DNA from: Cylindrotheca closterium
Taxonomy: Eukaryota > Bacillariophyta > Bacillariophyceae > Bacillariales > Bacillariaceae
Assembly: GCA_933822405.4 (NCBI GenBank)
Contig: CAKOGP040001112.1
Span: 365,957 to 391,559 of the forward strand
Direction: 5' to 3'
DNA length: 25,603 nt
This document shows positions 17,901-25,603 of the stretch, piece after piece; the stretch's first letter is position 1; every line of letters begins with the position of its first letter. The position numbers and the translations under genes are program-made. Under the pieces are notes generated by a model. That model was not told where the DNA came from. It did not search any database and saw nothing but the letters and a program-made list of their open reading frames with translations.

Positions 17901-18987
17901 ATGCAACTCACATTGAATCCTCACTCTTGCTTTTGTACCTGCTTACATCATTGCAGCTCGAGAACTACGTCACGACAATTGCTTCCATGTACCGTGACAA
18001 TGCATTCCATAATTTTGAACATGCCAGTCACGTGACCATGTCGGTTACCAAGCTTCTTTCTCGTGTCACCACTCACGATACCGCCATTGACAATGACTTT
18101 CGTGCTACGCATCCTGAAGCAGGGCCGGACGTGTCACACGAGCTTCACGAGTACACCTATGGCATCACCTCCGACCCCATCATTTTCTTCGCCTGTGCTC
18201 TGTCAGCCTTGATCCACGATGTGGACCATACAGGTGTCCCGAACGCAACGTTAATCAAAGAGAACGCCAATATCGCTGAGATCTACCGCAACAAGTCTGT
18301 GGCGGAACAAAACTCGGTCGATTTGGCCTGGGACCTGTTGATGGAACCTGTGTATGACGACCTCCGCGCATGCCTATGCAGCACCCAAGAGGAGTTGGAT
18401 CGATTGCGCCATTTGGTTGTCAACTGTGTCATGGCGACCGACATTGTGGACAAGGAGCTGGGCGCTTTGCGTAAGAATCGCTGGAATACAGCATTCCAAT
18501 TGGCGACTGAAGCAGCTGACCAGGAACATGTGAACCGAAAGGCCACAATCGTCATTGAACACATCATTCAGGCTTCGGATGTTTCCCACACAATGCAACA
18601 TTGGCATGTTTACCTCAAATGGAAGTAAGTAAAATACGGCGACGACGGTTGTGCCTGTTCCTCATTGAAAGAATCGGTGAATCTAATGTATCCATTTCTT
18701 TCTTTTCTTTCTTTTTCAGTGAACGGTTCTTCCATGAATGCTACCGCGCGTACTTGGACGGCAGAGCCGATAATGATCCATCAACCGGCTGGTACAAGGG
18801 CGAGCTTGGATTTTTCGATTTTTACATCATTCCACTGGCAAAGAAGCTGAAGGAATGTCAAGTGTTTGGTGTGACCAGTGATGAGTTCTTGAACTATGCC
18901 ATGGCCAACCGCTCAGAATGGGAGAAGAAGGGGGAACAGGTCGTGGCAGGCTACATGGCGGCGTACGAAACATCGAAGGAATCGTAA
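14991..18987 (+). CDS. Membrane class III nucleotidyl cyclase fused to cyclic-nucleotide phosphodiesterase
   Basis: Nine exons (14991-15272, 15365-16561, 16638-16781, 16878-16975, 17052-17234, 17316-17392, 17482-17864, 17957-18624, 18720-18987) join in frame to about 1099 aa; every intron is GT-AG, 76-96 nt. Membrane segments at ~62-82 and ~372-393 flank a ~290-residue extracytoplasmic domain with NXT sites, probably a ligand sensor (CHASE-like at best). The cyclase domain (~480-665) has metal Asp489 in FGDISGF and Asp533 in ETIGD, plus Asn612 and Arg616 in GDTVNTCAR. Specificity positions are Glu529 (guanylyl-type) and Gln605 (neither Cys nor Asp), so cGMP or cAMP is undecided. The C-terminal PDE (~790-1060) has His806/His810 in FHNFEH, His875-Asp876 in HDVDH and Asp996. 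It therefore both makes and hydrolyses cyclic nucleotide. A run of ten Ns interrupts exon 2, in frame as drawn. Confidence 0.9.
15425..15434. other. Assembly gap of ten Ns
   Basis: The ten Ns fall inside exon 2 of the cyclase gene, in the extracytoplasmic domain. The frame before and after agrees if the gap length is congruent to ten modulo three; the true length is unknown. Confidence 0.95.
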
Positions 18988-19391
18988 TTACATTTCATAG
19001 TGTTTGGGCTGTGACCAGAATTTTGGACCCATCAATCAGTCTCTCAGAATGGGAGAGGTCGTGGTAGAATACATGTTTACATGGCGGCGTACTCGCCGAC
19101 TGCATAATACAGTAGATATATTTGTTACTTCAGCTGTTGCCACAAGCGATATGGTTGCCAGTGGACACAAGCCGTTCGGTCTCGCACTACAGTATTAGAT
19201 ATGCGTTCAAAGTCCATTCGCGTCATGCATATTCAATATTGTACAACAATATAAGTCTTTCAAAACGGAGGCACCCGGATCTATAAATCTTTCGTTTGGT
19301 GCAAGATTTGAAATTTTCTTGATCTCGACATCATGTTCTACTCGTACCGTTTTATACCGGTACAACTGTTCTTTCACTCCAAAAGATCTCC
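18988..19391. other. Intergenic region between cyclase-PDE and GH18 genes
   Basis: Besides the decayed exon copy it contains a small hairpin (ATATTGT-aca-ACAATAT, 19236-19252) and one TACCGGTA at 19355-19362, about 30 bp before the GH18 ATG. Nothing else is recognisable. Confidence 0.5.
18999..19092 (+). pseudogene. Decayed partial copy of the cyclase-PDE last exon
   Basis: Starting 12 bases after the stop, landmarks of 18861-18966 recur in order: AGTGTTTGG, TGTGACCAG, CTCAGAATGGGAGA, GGTCGTGG and CATGGCGGCGTAC. Small insertions and deletions break the frame. It is a tandem partial duplication now lying in the 3' region. Confidence 0.75.
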
Positions 19392-20525
19392 ATGGAAATC
19401 CTGCCACTCCTCTTTCGAATCATTAACCTTGCAGTTGCCTTCTTGTCAACATCCGCACATGGCAGCCACAACGAGATTGTAATAGATGAGAATGACAACG
19501 AGACGATTCGACCACTTCCATCCAAAGTGATTGTGGGGTATTCGCACCTATGTGATGATGGCAAGGCCGAGACAGCGATCCGAGACGGTGTCAACGTACT
19601 CATATGGTCCTTTATGGGGATTGATAGTAGAACCGGGGCGACTGGAAACTTGAACCTGGAATGCATTCGAAAGCTTATCAGTGACATGGATGAAGAAGGC
19701 TACGACGATACAGTACATTTGGTTTCGTTTGGAGGGTGGGATGGCCAACATTTGGATGAAACGATAGATGCAAAGGTCTGGTTTCACATTTGGAGGCAAG
19801 AAGTAGGAACTATATTTCATGGCTTGGATTTTGACTTGGAAGGAAACGACGATCTCTCATCGCCCAGGAATGAATTTTCACTCGAAACATTGGACATGAT
19901 GGGCCGAATATGCCAATTGGCAAAGCAAGACGGGTTCATTGTCTCAATGGCGCCTCCTCAATCTTATCTGGACATTAGTACATCACGCTTTAGCCGATTT
20001 GTCAACTTGACTCATCCAGATCGCCATTGGCATTCGGACTTTCAGTACTTTGGTGCCAACGTCTATGCCCATACGCTTGCCAAGTATGGTGATTACGTTG
20101 ACCTTGTGCAAATTCAGTTCTACGAAAGCTATGCAAGGGCAGCTATGGAAGTCCTTTATCACAAGATTTCTCCAGAAGGATACTTGTCGTTTTATAATCT
20201 ACATCTAGTTGGAAAGAATGAGACGTTTTTGGTCAACTTTGAGAGTGACCCGTTGGTTGGATTGCCCAGTCAAGATGTTGCGCTTCCGTTGTCCAAGCTT
20301 GTATGGGGCTTTGGGAATGGATGGGTGGACACGCCAAATGACAAGAACGTATACTTTCCACCTGATTCAATAGCAGCAGCGTACAATGCACTCAAAGAAC
20401 TTAGGATAGAACCAAGGGGGTTCATGTTTTGGTGTGTGGGTGAAGAGGGAAGGAATGGAGTCTATTATGCAAAGGCTCTGAATGAAGTGCTCCATATACG
20501 GTCAAGTCCAGGAGCAGAAGCGTAG
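19392..20525 (+). CDS. Secreted GH18 chitinase-like protein, 377 aa
   Basis: An intronless frame from ATG 19392 to TAG 20523-20525. The first ~24 residues form a signal peptide (LLFRIINLAVAFLSTSAHG). The GH18 landmarks appear in order along a TIM barrel: VIVGYSHLCDD (strand 1), VSFGGWDG with the SxGG motif at 112-115 (strand 3), FHGLDFDLEG with catalytic Glu150 (strand 4), MAPPQSYLD, VQIQFYESY, and FMFWCVGEEGRNG near the end. The DxxDxDxE signature has Asp146, Asp148 and Glu150, but its first Asp position is His143. Family members cleave beta-1,4 linkages in chitin or related N-acetylglucosamine polymers with substrate assistance. A secreted or wall-directed role is inferred. Non-catalytic GH18 lectins exist, but the retained Glu and Asp argue for activity. 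Confidence 0.85.
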   Translation: MEILPLLFRIINLAVAFLSTSAHGSHNEIVIDENDNETIRPLPSKVIVGYSHLCDDGKAETAIRDGVNVLIWSFMGIDSRTGATGNLNLECIRKLISDMDEEGYDDTVHLVSFGGWDGQHLDETIDAKVWFHIWRQEVGTIFHGLDFDLEGNDDLSSPRNEFSLETLDMMGRICQLAKQDGFIVSMAPPQSYLDISTSRFSRFVNLTHPDRHWHSDFQYFGANVYAHTLAKYGDYVDLVQIQFYESYARAAMEVLYHKISPEGYLSFYNLHLVGKNETFLVNFESDPLVGLPSQDVALPLSKLVWGFGNGWVDTPNDKNVYFPPDSIAAAYNALKELRIEPRGFMFWCVGEEGRNGVYYAKALNEVLHIRSSPGAEA

Positions 20526-20547
20526 TGTAGAGAGTGCCGATGTATTG

Positions 20548-20572
20548 TAATAATAATAATAATAATAATAAC
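20548..20572. repeat. TAA trinucleotide microsatellite
   Basis: A run of about eight TAA units lies between the convergent GH18 and vacuolar sorting receptor genes, probably in the 3' untranslated region of one or both. Confidence 0.85.
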
Positions 20573-20592
20573 TATTGTTCACATTTTTAATT

Positions 20593-22351
20593 CTACGAAA
20601 AGTCTGGTAGATCGAGATCATCATCAGAATCATCCTGCGGTATGCCAATCGATTCCACGTTTTGGTTCTTGTCTATTGGCATGTACTCTGCCATAATTTG
20701 ACGCACTTGGGCATTCATTTGGTCTTGAGAACGGCGCCATTGAATGTAACCGAGAATAGCAAAGCAAATGACAAGGAATACAAGCGTCCCCATAAAGACT
20801 GGCATGGAAACCGTATCCATAGATCCCTTGGCACCATGACAATGTCCAAACTTGACGCAATTTTTGAGGTCCCCGCAGTTGTTGCAATTCATACAGACAG
20901 GCGGTTCAGAGCCGGGTGCAAAACTCGCACAAATGGCTTCAAACACTTCAATGCTGCTCAATGCACCCCTGAGAGGGGTATCGTTGACAAAAAAGGATGG
21001 AACAATGACAACCCCACTTTCATCTCGGCCGGATAGTTCCTTCTCGAGCATGCTATTTTCGCCTTCCTCAAGTCCACCAGAATTGGCCATGCAATTTTCC
21101 ACAGTATCGTAATCCACACCACCATCCTTCATGGCATCCTTTACACAAGAATCATCAATAAAGAACTTTTCGTCATCGCATCGGTCAATGAAGCTACTAA
21201 CATAATTCCACCAGGGCATTCCAATCCCATCTTTGCCATATTCTTCCCAAATACACAAGCGGCGAAGACTTTCTTTGACAATGTCGGCTCCCGAAATTCC
21301 ACTTCGCAAATCAGGTGCACTGGCACAGTACTTTCCCTTGTTGGTACATAGACTCGAACACACATCGTATCCTTCACTATCCGAACACCCAGCCCAGGTT
21401 CCATCGACAATATACATGTGGGGAATAAAAGTAGCGTGGTTGTCCAGTGCCTTGGCCACCTCCCCAAAGTTTTGCAGCAATGGTCGGCTCACAATATTCT
21501 TGGGGGTTGTCCACAAGGAGTATTCCACCCGAGAATCGGGGCGAGGGAGAGCCCAGGTCATTTTCATGGAAACCACGGTATTATTGACCGTGATGGAATC
21601 TTTAATGGGGTCCGCATCTTGTTTGTACATGAGAAAGGATGGAATGATGACATCCGATCCGGATCGATCATCGGCCATGATGGGTTCTTTGGACTCGCAT
21701 TGGGCCATTGCATCATCACTCTGACAAGTATCACCGGCGGAACATAGACAAGTTGTGTCGGCAATGAGGGCGGCACTGGCACCCGCATGTTGGGCATTTC
21801 GGACCTTCTCCACAAAAGTGCAATTGCCGCGATTCATCATGAGAATAAAGGGTGGCTTCCAACGAGCCATTTGTCCACTTTCGTCGACGTCTCTGGTAGG
21901 ATGACCTCCTCGACTATAATCAGCATTGGCATCGCACAAGTGGGAATCAATGTAATAGACATTGGCTTGAATGCTTCCTCCGTAAGGCGGCCGACCAAAC
22001 AGTGCCTCTTTGTGTTTGTATCCATCAGGTGTGCTGAAAGCAGGTGGGAGCTATACAGTATATATTCAAAAGGGAACAAAGCATAACACATGAGATTTTG
22101 TGTGCAGAGGTGACAGCATGAATTGGGGCAAGTGTCATCAGCATCCACCAATGAATGACGGCCGCTCACTGGGATAGATGATTGATTCAATCAAAACTGT
22201 CATTTGTGTTTCCCAGTCACGTTCAGAGAGAGAGAGATCACAGATGACGAAGGAAGAAACTTACAATGACTTCGAGGCTACTCGTCACTTCTCTCGCATC
22301 TGTTCTACAGATTGATGCAACTGCGAGAAGCAGAGCCAATATTAGTTGCAT
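20593..22351 (-). CDS. Vacuolar sorting receptor (VSR/BP-80-like), two exons
   Basis: Exon 1 (22351-22265) encodes the signal peptide MQLILALLLAVASICRTDA. A 214-nt intron leads to exon 2 (22050-20593), giving about 514 aa. I chose the acceptor at 22051-22052 because the stronger-looking TTTCAG 17 nt downstream breaks the frame. The luminal part starts with a protease-associated domain (STPDGYKHKEALFG, PPYGGS, MNRGNCTFVEKVRNAQHAG) and continues into the Cys-rich VSR domain (HMYIVDGTWAGC, FIDDSCVKDAM, VPSFFVND). A membrane segment (MPVFMGTLVFLVICFAILGY) and a cytosolic tail with EYMPID follow. YMPI matches the plant VSR YxxPhi-type adaptor signal. The family carries soluble vacuolar cargo from Golgi to vacuole. 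The EGF-like repeats of plant VSRs are reduced to a short CMNCNNC stretch, which explains the shorter length (~514 against ~620). Confidence 0.9.
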
Positions 22352-22657
22352 CTTCGTGGTCACTATATATGTTGCCGTGAGAAAGATAGAGATTGCTTTC
22401 GTGCTCATTTCCGAATTTGGGAAGATTGAGGCGCCTAAACCAGTACTTTCCAAAAAGTGATACAGTAAGCGATCCTGTTGTATCTTCCAAGTAGGGAAAA
22501 GTATACGATTCATTACAAGGACATGACAATTGCAAGTGTTACTTCCTTTCTGTTTGTGTTGGAGTTTGTGGTAGTCCTACTAAATTCTCGCTCTTAGAAT
22601 CTATAGAGAGCAAAGTGGACACACCGACCACCACCACAAAGCAGTGGAGCACGTCTA
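22352..22657. other. Upstream region of the vacuolar sorting receptor
   Basis: This 306-bp stretch precedes the receptor's start on the minus strand and should hold its promoter. I see no palindrome, TATA box or repeat that stands out, and no supported gene. Confidence 0.4.
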
Positions 22658-23085
22658 TCATTCTTCTTCACTACCGTATAAATACTCAATAACGTTGTCA
22701 ACCACAATGTCTGCTCCGCATTGCAGTCGACAGCTTTCTCGAGAGCTGATTCTATCATTTCCTATCAAATCTACCATGTTTGCAACACCCATCTTTATCT
22801 TCCACAATGATGGTGAATCATCATCATGAATAGTAGCTCCAGCATGAGCGATGTTGTTTGTTCCTTTCTGATACATTGTCCCACATGTTCCAGTAACTGA
22901 AACACTTGCTTTCGTCTCTCCTTGATATCATCGTCACTTCGAATCATTGAGCCAATGTGTCCTGAAAGGTCATATCTCTCATTCCACACTGGGCTCCAGC
23001 TCGGTACTCGACCTGAAATTGACTCCTTCGACTCCGAAGATGTATGACGTATGGATTGATTCGCTACCACATTGATTGATTCCAC
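22658..23085 (-). pseudogene. Possible frameshifted gene fragment
   Basis: Two minus-strand frames each look protein-like over only part of their length. The upstream frame is convincing through VPSWSPVWNERYDLSGHIG and DDDIKERRKQVFQLLEHVG, then turns to nonsense. The overlapping frame becomes convincing from HAGATIHDDDSPSLWKIKMG through CRLQCGADIVVDNVIEYL to TGA at 22658. The switch lies near 22860-22890 and needs one deleted or two inserted bases; no intron of credible size fits. The upstream frame has no ATG near its start (23083-23085 reads GTG). The GAD-VVD ending is faintly like HAD-type hydrolases, but I do not assign a family. It is either a decaying fragment or a real gene with a sequencing error. 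Confidence 0.35.
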
Positions 23086-23205
23086 TCGTATCGCGCTACC
23101 TGTACTCGTACTGTATTGTTATCATAATTATTCACTAGGCTTTTATTTACTATTTATACTATTATTCCAAGTGGAACCATCATTATTGCATTATGTATGT
23201 ATAAT

Positions 23206-24492
23206 CTAATGGTATCCAGTGACACGGCCAAAGTGACCGGCCTCTCGGAATCTGTGCAAATAGGAAAAGGCTTCCTTTTCAATGCCAGTAGCTGTGATTC
23301 CAAGATCTTCCAGTGTCAGAATCTTGTCATCACCTTCTTGTGTCTTGTATTGCTCGGCGGTCATGCCGGGAAGAAAATCTTGTGACCAGATCTTGGCAAC
23401 GTCGTCGTTCATCAAGACAAGTTCTTGGTTGCCCAAAAATTTGGCCATCATGTCAAATGCTGGATCTGGCAACTTGACAATGGGTCTATCCAATTCGGCA
23501 ATGTCCAAAACAAACTTTGCCAATTCTTCATGAGAGTAATCAGATGGTCCAAAAAAGTCAAGTGTGCGTCCTGCGAACTTCTCTGGATCATCGGTGATTC
23601 TGTGAATTGCCTTTGCCACATCAACAACCCACACTGGTTGAGTGAGGGATTGGCCACCCTTGGGAACTGGAATCATTCGGAAAAACTTGGCCATGTTGGC
23701 AAAGTAGTGAAGGAATTTATCTTCCGTTCCAAAAAGTTGTGTGGGACGAACAATGGTAGCCCATGGATAAATCTCGCGGACCGCTTGTTCTCCCGCGTAT
23801 TTGGTTCGGACCCATTCCGATGGGTGATCGGGGTCGAGACCGGCAGCGGAAAGATGAATCAAGTGATCCACTTGCATTTCCACGCAAAGTTCCGCAATTT
23901 GACTAGCGATTCCAACATTGACATCTTCAAAAGAATAGTTCTTTTGCATTCCAACGAATGGGAATTTGTCTGTTTGGATAGGTTGGTGGGTTTCGTAATG
24001 CTTGGAAATCAAGTTGATGACAATGTCGGCATCCGCGATCACGTTTCTCATGGAATCGACATCGCGAGGACTGTAAAAGCAGAAACGAAGGTGCCCCAAG
24101 TCAAACATGGGCTTGATATCACGGTGCTCGGCTTCATCACCTCGGTTTCCAATGTATGCATATGCCCCATTCTTGCCTTTTTGTTTTAGTGTTGGACATT
24201 TTGGAAGAAAAGGAATGAATCATGACAATTTAGTTAGATACTGGACACACGAATGCACTCTTGCGAAACACCAATCCAATCTGCAATAGTCTTTCTTACC
24301 TAGTTGATAGCAAACGTGCTTTCCAAGAAATCCAGTTGCTCCAAAGACTGCTACCTTCAATCCAGCGTTGGAAGCTCGACCTCCAGCACCTTCCTCATTG
24401 AGCCGTCGCTCAGTAATCTTTGGGATAATGGGCTGTGTTGTGAGCGTTCGTCGCCCTTGAATTCGGACGGATCGTTGCAAGGCACCGAACAT
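23206..24492 (-). CDS. NDUFA9: NDUFA9-like mitochondrial complex I subunit, two exons
   Basis: Exon 1 (24492-24300) and exon 2 (24176-23206) join across a 123-nt GT-AG intron to 387 aa. The N-terminus (MFGALQRSVRIQGRRTLTTQ) is a typical basic mitochondrial presequence. The Rossmann motif GATGFLG is at 51-57. The extended-SDR fold continues with DVDSMRNVIADADIVINLIS, FEDVNVGIASQIAELC, HLIHLSAAGLD, RTKYAGEQAVREIYPWATIVRPTQLFG, and QPVWVVDVAKAIHRITDDP. This order and the HYETHQP/YSFEDVN region match the 39-kDa accessory subunit of NADH:ubiquinone oxidoreductase, which binds a nucleotide cofactor and stabilises the enzyme. An alternative is a plastid or cytosolic NmrA-like SDR, but the presequence and FGTEDKFLHYFA make NDUFA9 the best call. 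It is divergent from TruA, with 226 bp between start codons. Confidence 0.88.
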
Positions 24493-24718
24493 TGTTATGG
24501 AATGTCAATGATGATAGAGCTATTGAAAAAGAAACAACGACACTAGCAACAGGCAACCTCTTGCGTACCGGTAGGATGCTTCCTCCCATTTCCCCCGTGC
24601 TGGTCGACTGTCGTACGATAGATTTTGTACTGTTCATCAACGTAGGGGGTGGTTGACGGACGGACATCGGAATTGGATTTCCAAACCAATCACAAAATGC
24701 AACAATGAAACCTCAACG
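24493..24718. promoter_or_regulatory. Bidirectional promoter region of NDUFA9 and TruA genes
   Basis: Only 226 bp separate the divergent start codons, so both promoters must share this space. It contains TACCGGTA at 24566-24573 and no clear TATA box. Confidence 0.55.
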
Positions 24719-25603
24719 ATGAGCAGCATGAAGCTTGTTCTTTTTATCATCATTCCTCTCCTCTTTGTTGGAGCTAACGCACTCACAGAAAAAGCGCAAA
24801 ACAAGATCCGTTGTAGGTGTCGTGTGGCATATGATGGCACCCATTTTTCTGGATTCCAATTGCAAGGCAGCGAAAATAAAAAACAACAACGAACCATTCA
24901 GGGGGTGCTGGAAGATGTTTTATGCCAACGGTTTCAGCGGCCTATTCGAGTAGTTGGCGCAGGTCGAACCGACGCTGGGGTCCATAGTCGAGGACAAGCC
25001 ATTCATTTTGACCTTTTGCAGAATGAGACAAAGCGTGCTGTTGAAAGCGACAGCAGTGAGACGGCACCCTTGCAATCCTTTATGAATGCGATGCTACCTC
25101 CAGATATTCGCGTGTGGAATGTACAAAAGGCACCGAAACGAACAGAGGAAATTGTGAATGGACGCACCAGTTTGCACGAATGGAACGTGATGAGGAAATG
25201 CAACGCGAAGCTTTACTCCTATCGGTTTTGTATGGGAGACTACATGGATCCAATACAGAGGCATGGACGCTGGCAGCTCGATTGGGGAAATCAGATTGAC
25301 ATCGAATTGCTTGGCCAGATATTAAAACACTTTGAAGGAACTCACGATTTTCGATGCTTTGCTGGTGCCTTGGAACAAAACGAGCGCAAAACTGGCAAGC
25401 CAATGGGAACCATCCGGACGGTACATAAAGTGGAGCTCGTACAAGAGCGACAGCTCGATCATTATCGAATCGACATACATCTGGAGGGTGCACTATATAA
25501 GATGGTTCGCAATATGGTAGGTACATCACTTGACGTTTGTCGGGGAAGACTGACCGAAAAGAAGTTTGAAGAACTTCTACACCCGACAGAGAACTTGTCT
25601 CGT
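24719..25603 (+). CDS. TruA-type tRNA pseudouridine synthase, 3' partial
   Basis: The frame from ATG 24719 is open to the last base (295 codons), so the gene continues beyond the window. The start is chosen because the preceding ATG at 24703 hits a stop after five codons. The first ~21 residues (MSSMKLVLFIIIPLLFVGANA) look like a signal peptide. The TruA core follows: CRVAYDGTHFSGFQ, TIQGVLEDVL, and the catalytic loop GAGRTDAGVHSRGQA with the nucleophilic Asp85. Further on are LPPDIRVWNV, KLYSYRF, GTHDFRCFAGA and ALYKMVRNMVG, all family landmarks. TruA enzymes isomerise uridines of the tRNA anticodon arm (38-40 in bacteria). A signal peptide on a tRNA enzyme suggests import into the complex plastid; ANA followed by Leu could be a weak version of the plastid motif. 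No intron is needed in the visible part. Confidence 0.9.
   Translation, partial: MSSMKLVLFIIIPLLFVGANALTEKAQNKIRCRCRVAYDGTHFSGFQLQGSENKKQQRTIQGVLEDVLCQRFQRPIRVVGAGRTDAGVHSRGQAIHFDLLQNETKRAVESDSSETAPLQSFMNAMLPPDIRVWNVQKAPKRTEEIVNGRTSLHEWNVMRKCNAKLYSYRFCMGDYMDPIQRHGRWQLDWGNQIDIELLGQILKHFEGTHDFRCFAGALEQNERKTGKPMGTIRTVHKVELVQERQLDHYRIDIHLEGALYKMVRNMVGTSLDVCRGRLTEKKFEELLHPTENLSR

Noticed and set aside
22034..22035. Alternative VSR intron acceptor (TTTCAG on the minus strand)
   Set aside because: The pyrimidine tract looks better, but using it after the exon ending at 22265 leads at once to a stop, while the acceptor at 22051-22052 gives an unbroken VSR sequence.
23425..24189. A 254-aa plus-strand frame opposite NDUFA9
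   Set aside because: It is a shadow of the NDUFA9 exon; no recognisable domain on that strand.
1..25603. tRNA, rRNA, CRISPR arrays or bacterial operons
   Set aside because: No cloverleaf, rRNA core motif or spaced direct-repeat array was seen, and spliceosomal introns show a eukaryotic nuclear genome.

Overview
The window looks like nuclear DNA from a photosynthetic stramenopile, most likely a diatom. The genes are intron-poor with short GT-AG introns (57-214 nt) and lie close together on both strands. Several N-termini carry a signal peptide followed by an Ala/Ser-rich motif with Phe or Leu, as in diatom plastid targeting. One gene is a membrane nucleotidyl cyclase fused to an HD-type phosphodiesterase, an arrangement I know from diatoms and other protists. 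The species cannot be fixed from the sequence. Exon structures were worked out by hand from splice signals, frame and family resemblance.

Layout. 1-1631 (+): an alpha/beta-hydrolase (lipase-like) frame, cut by the window start, followed by an FKBP-type prolyl isomerase. A good intron at 942-1027 would join them into one protein. 1676-7504 (-): an intronless 1942-aa coiled-coil protein with ten 21-residue repeats. 7505-8345: an intergenic region with a foldback element and palindromes. 8346-9770 and 10544-11851 (+): two paralogues, each with two truncated-globin-like domains, an acidic linker and a conserved basic tail. 12100-12952 (+): a three-exon, probably plastid-targeted DUF1517 protein with a G-box and a CRE-like palindrome upstream. 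12953-14990: about 2 kb with no supported gene but rich in GC hairpins and palindromes. 14991-18987 (+): a nine-exon cyclase-phosphodiesterase receptor of about 1099 aa, followed by a decayed copy of its last exon. 19392-20525 (+): a secreted GH18 chitinase-like protein. 20593-22351 (-): a two-exon vacuolar sorting receptor. 22658-23085 (-): a possible broken gene fragment. 23206-24492 (-): the complex I subunit NDUFA9. 24719-25603 (+): a TruA-type tRNA pseudouridine synthase, cut by the window end.

The genes do not form one pathway. They cover plastid (FKBP, DUF1517, perhaps TruA), mitochondrial (NDUFA9), endomembrane and secretory (vacuolar receptor, GH18), signalling (cyclase-PDE) and structural (coiled coil) roles. 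The most unusual items are the apparent lipase-FKBP fusion, the globin-like pair lacking the usual heme-binding histidine, the unusual specificity residues of the cyclase, and an 8-bp palindrome, TACCGGTA, found eight times and only between genes.
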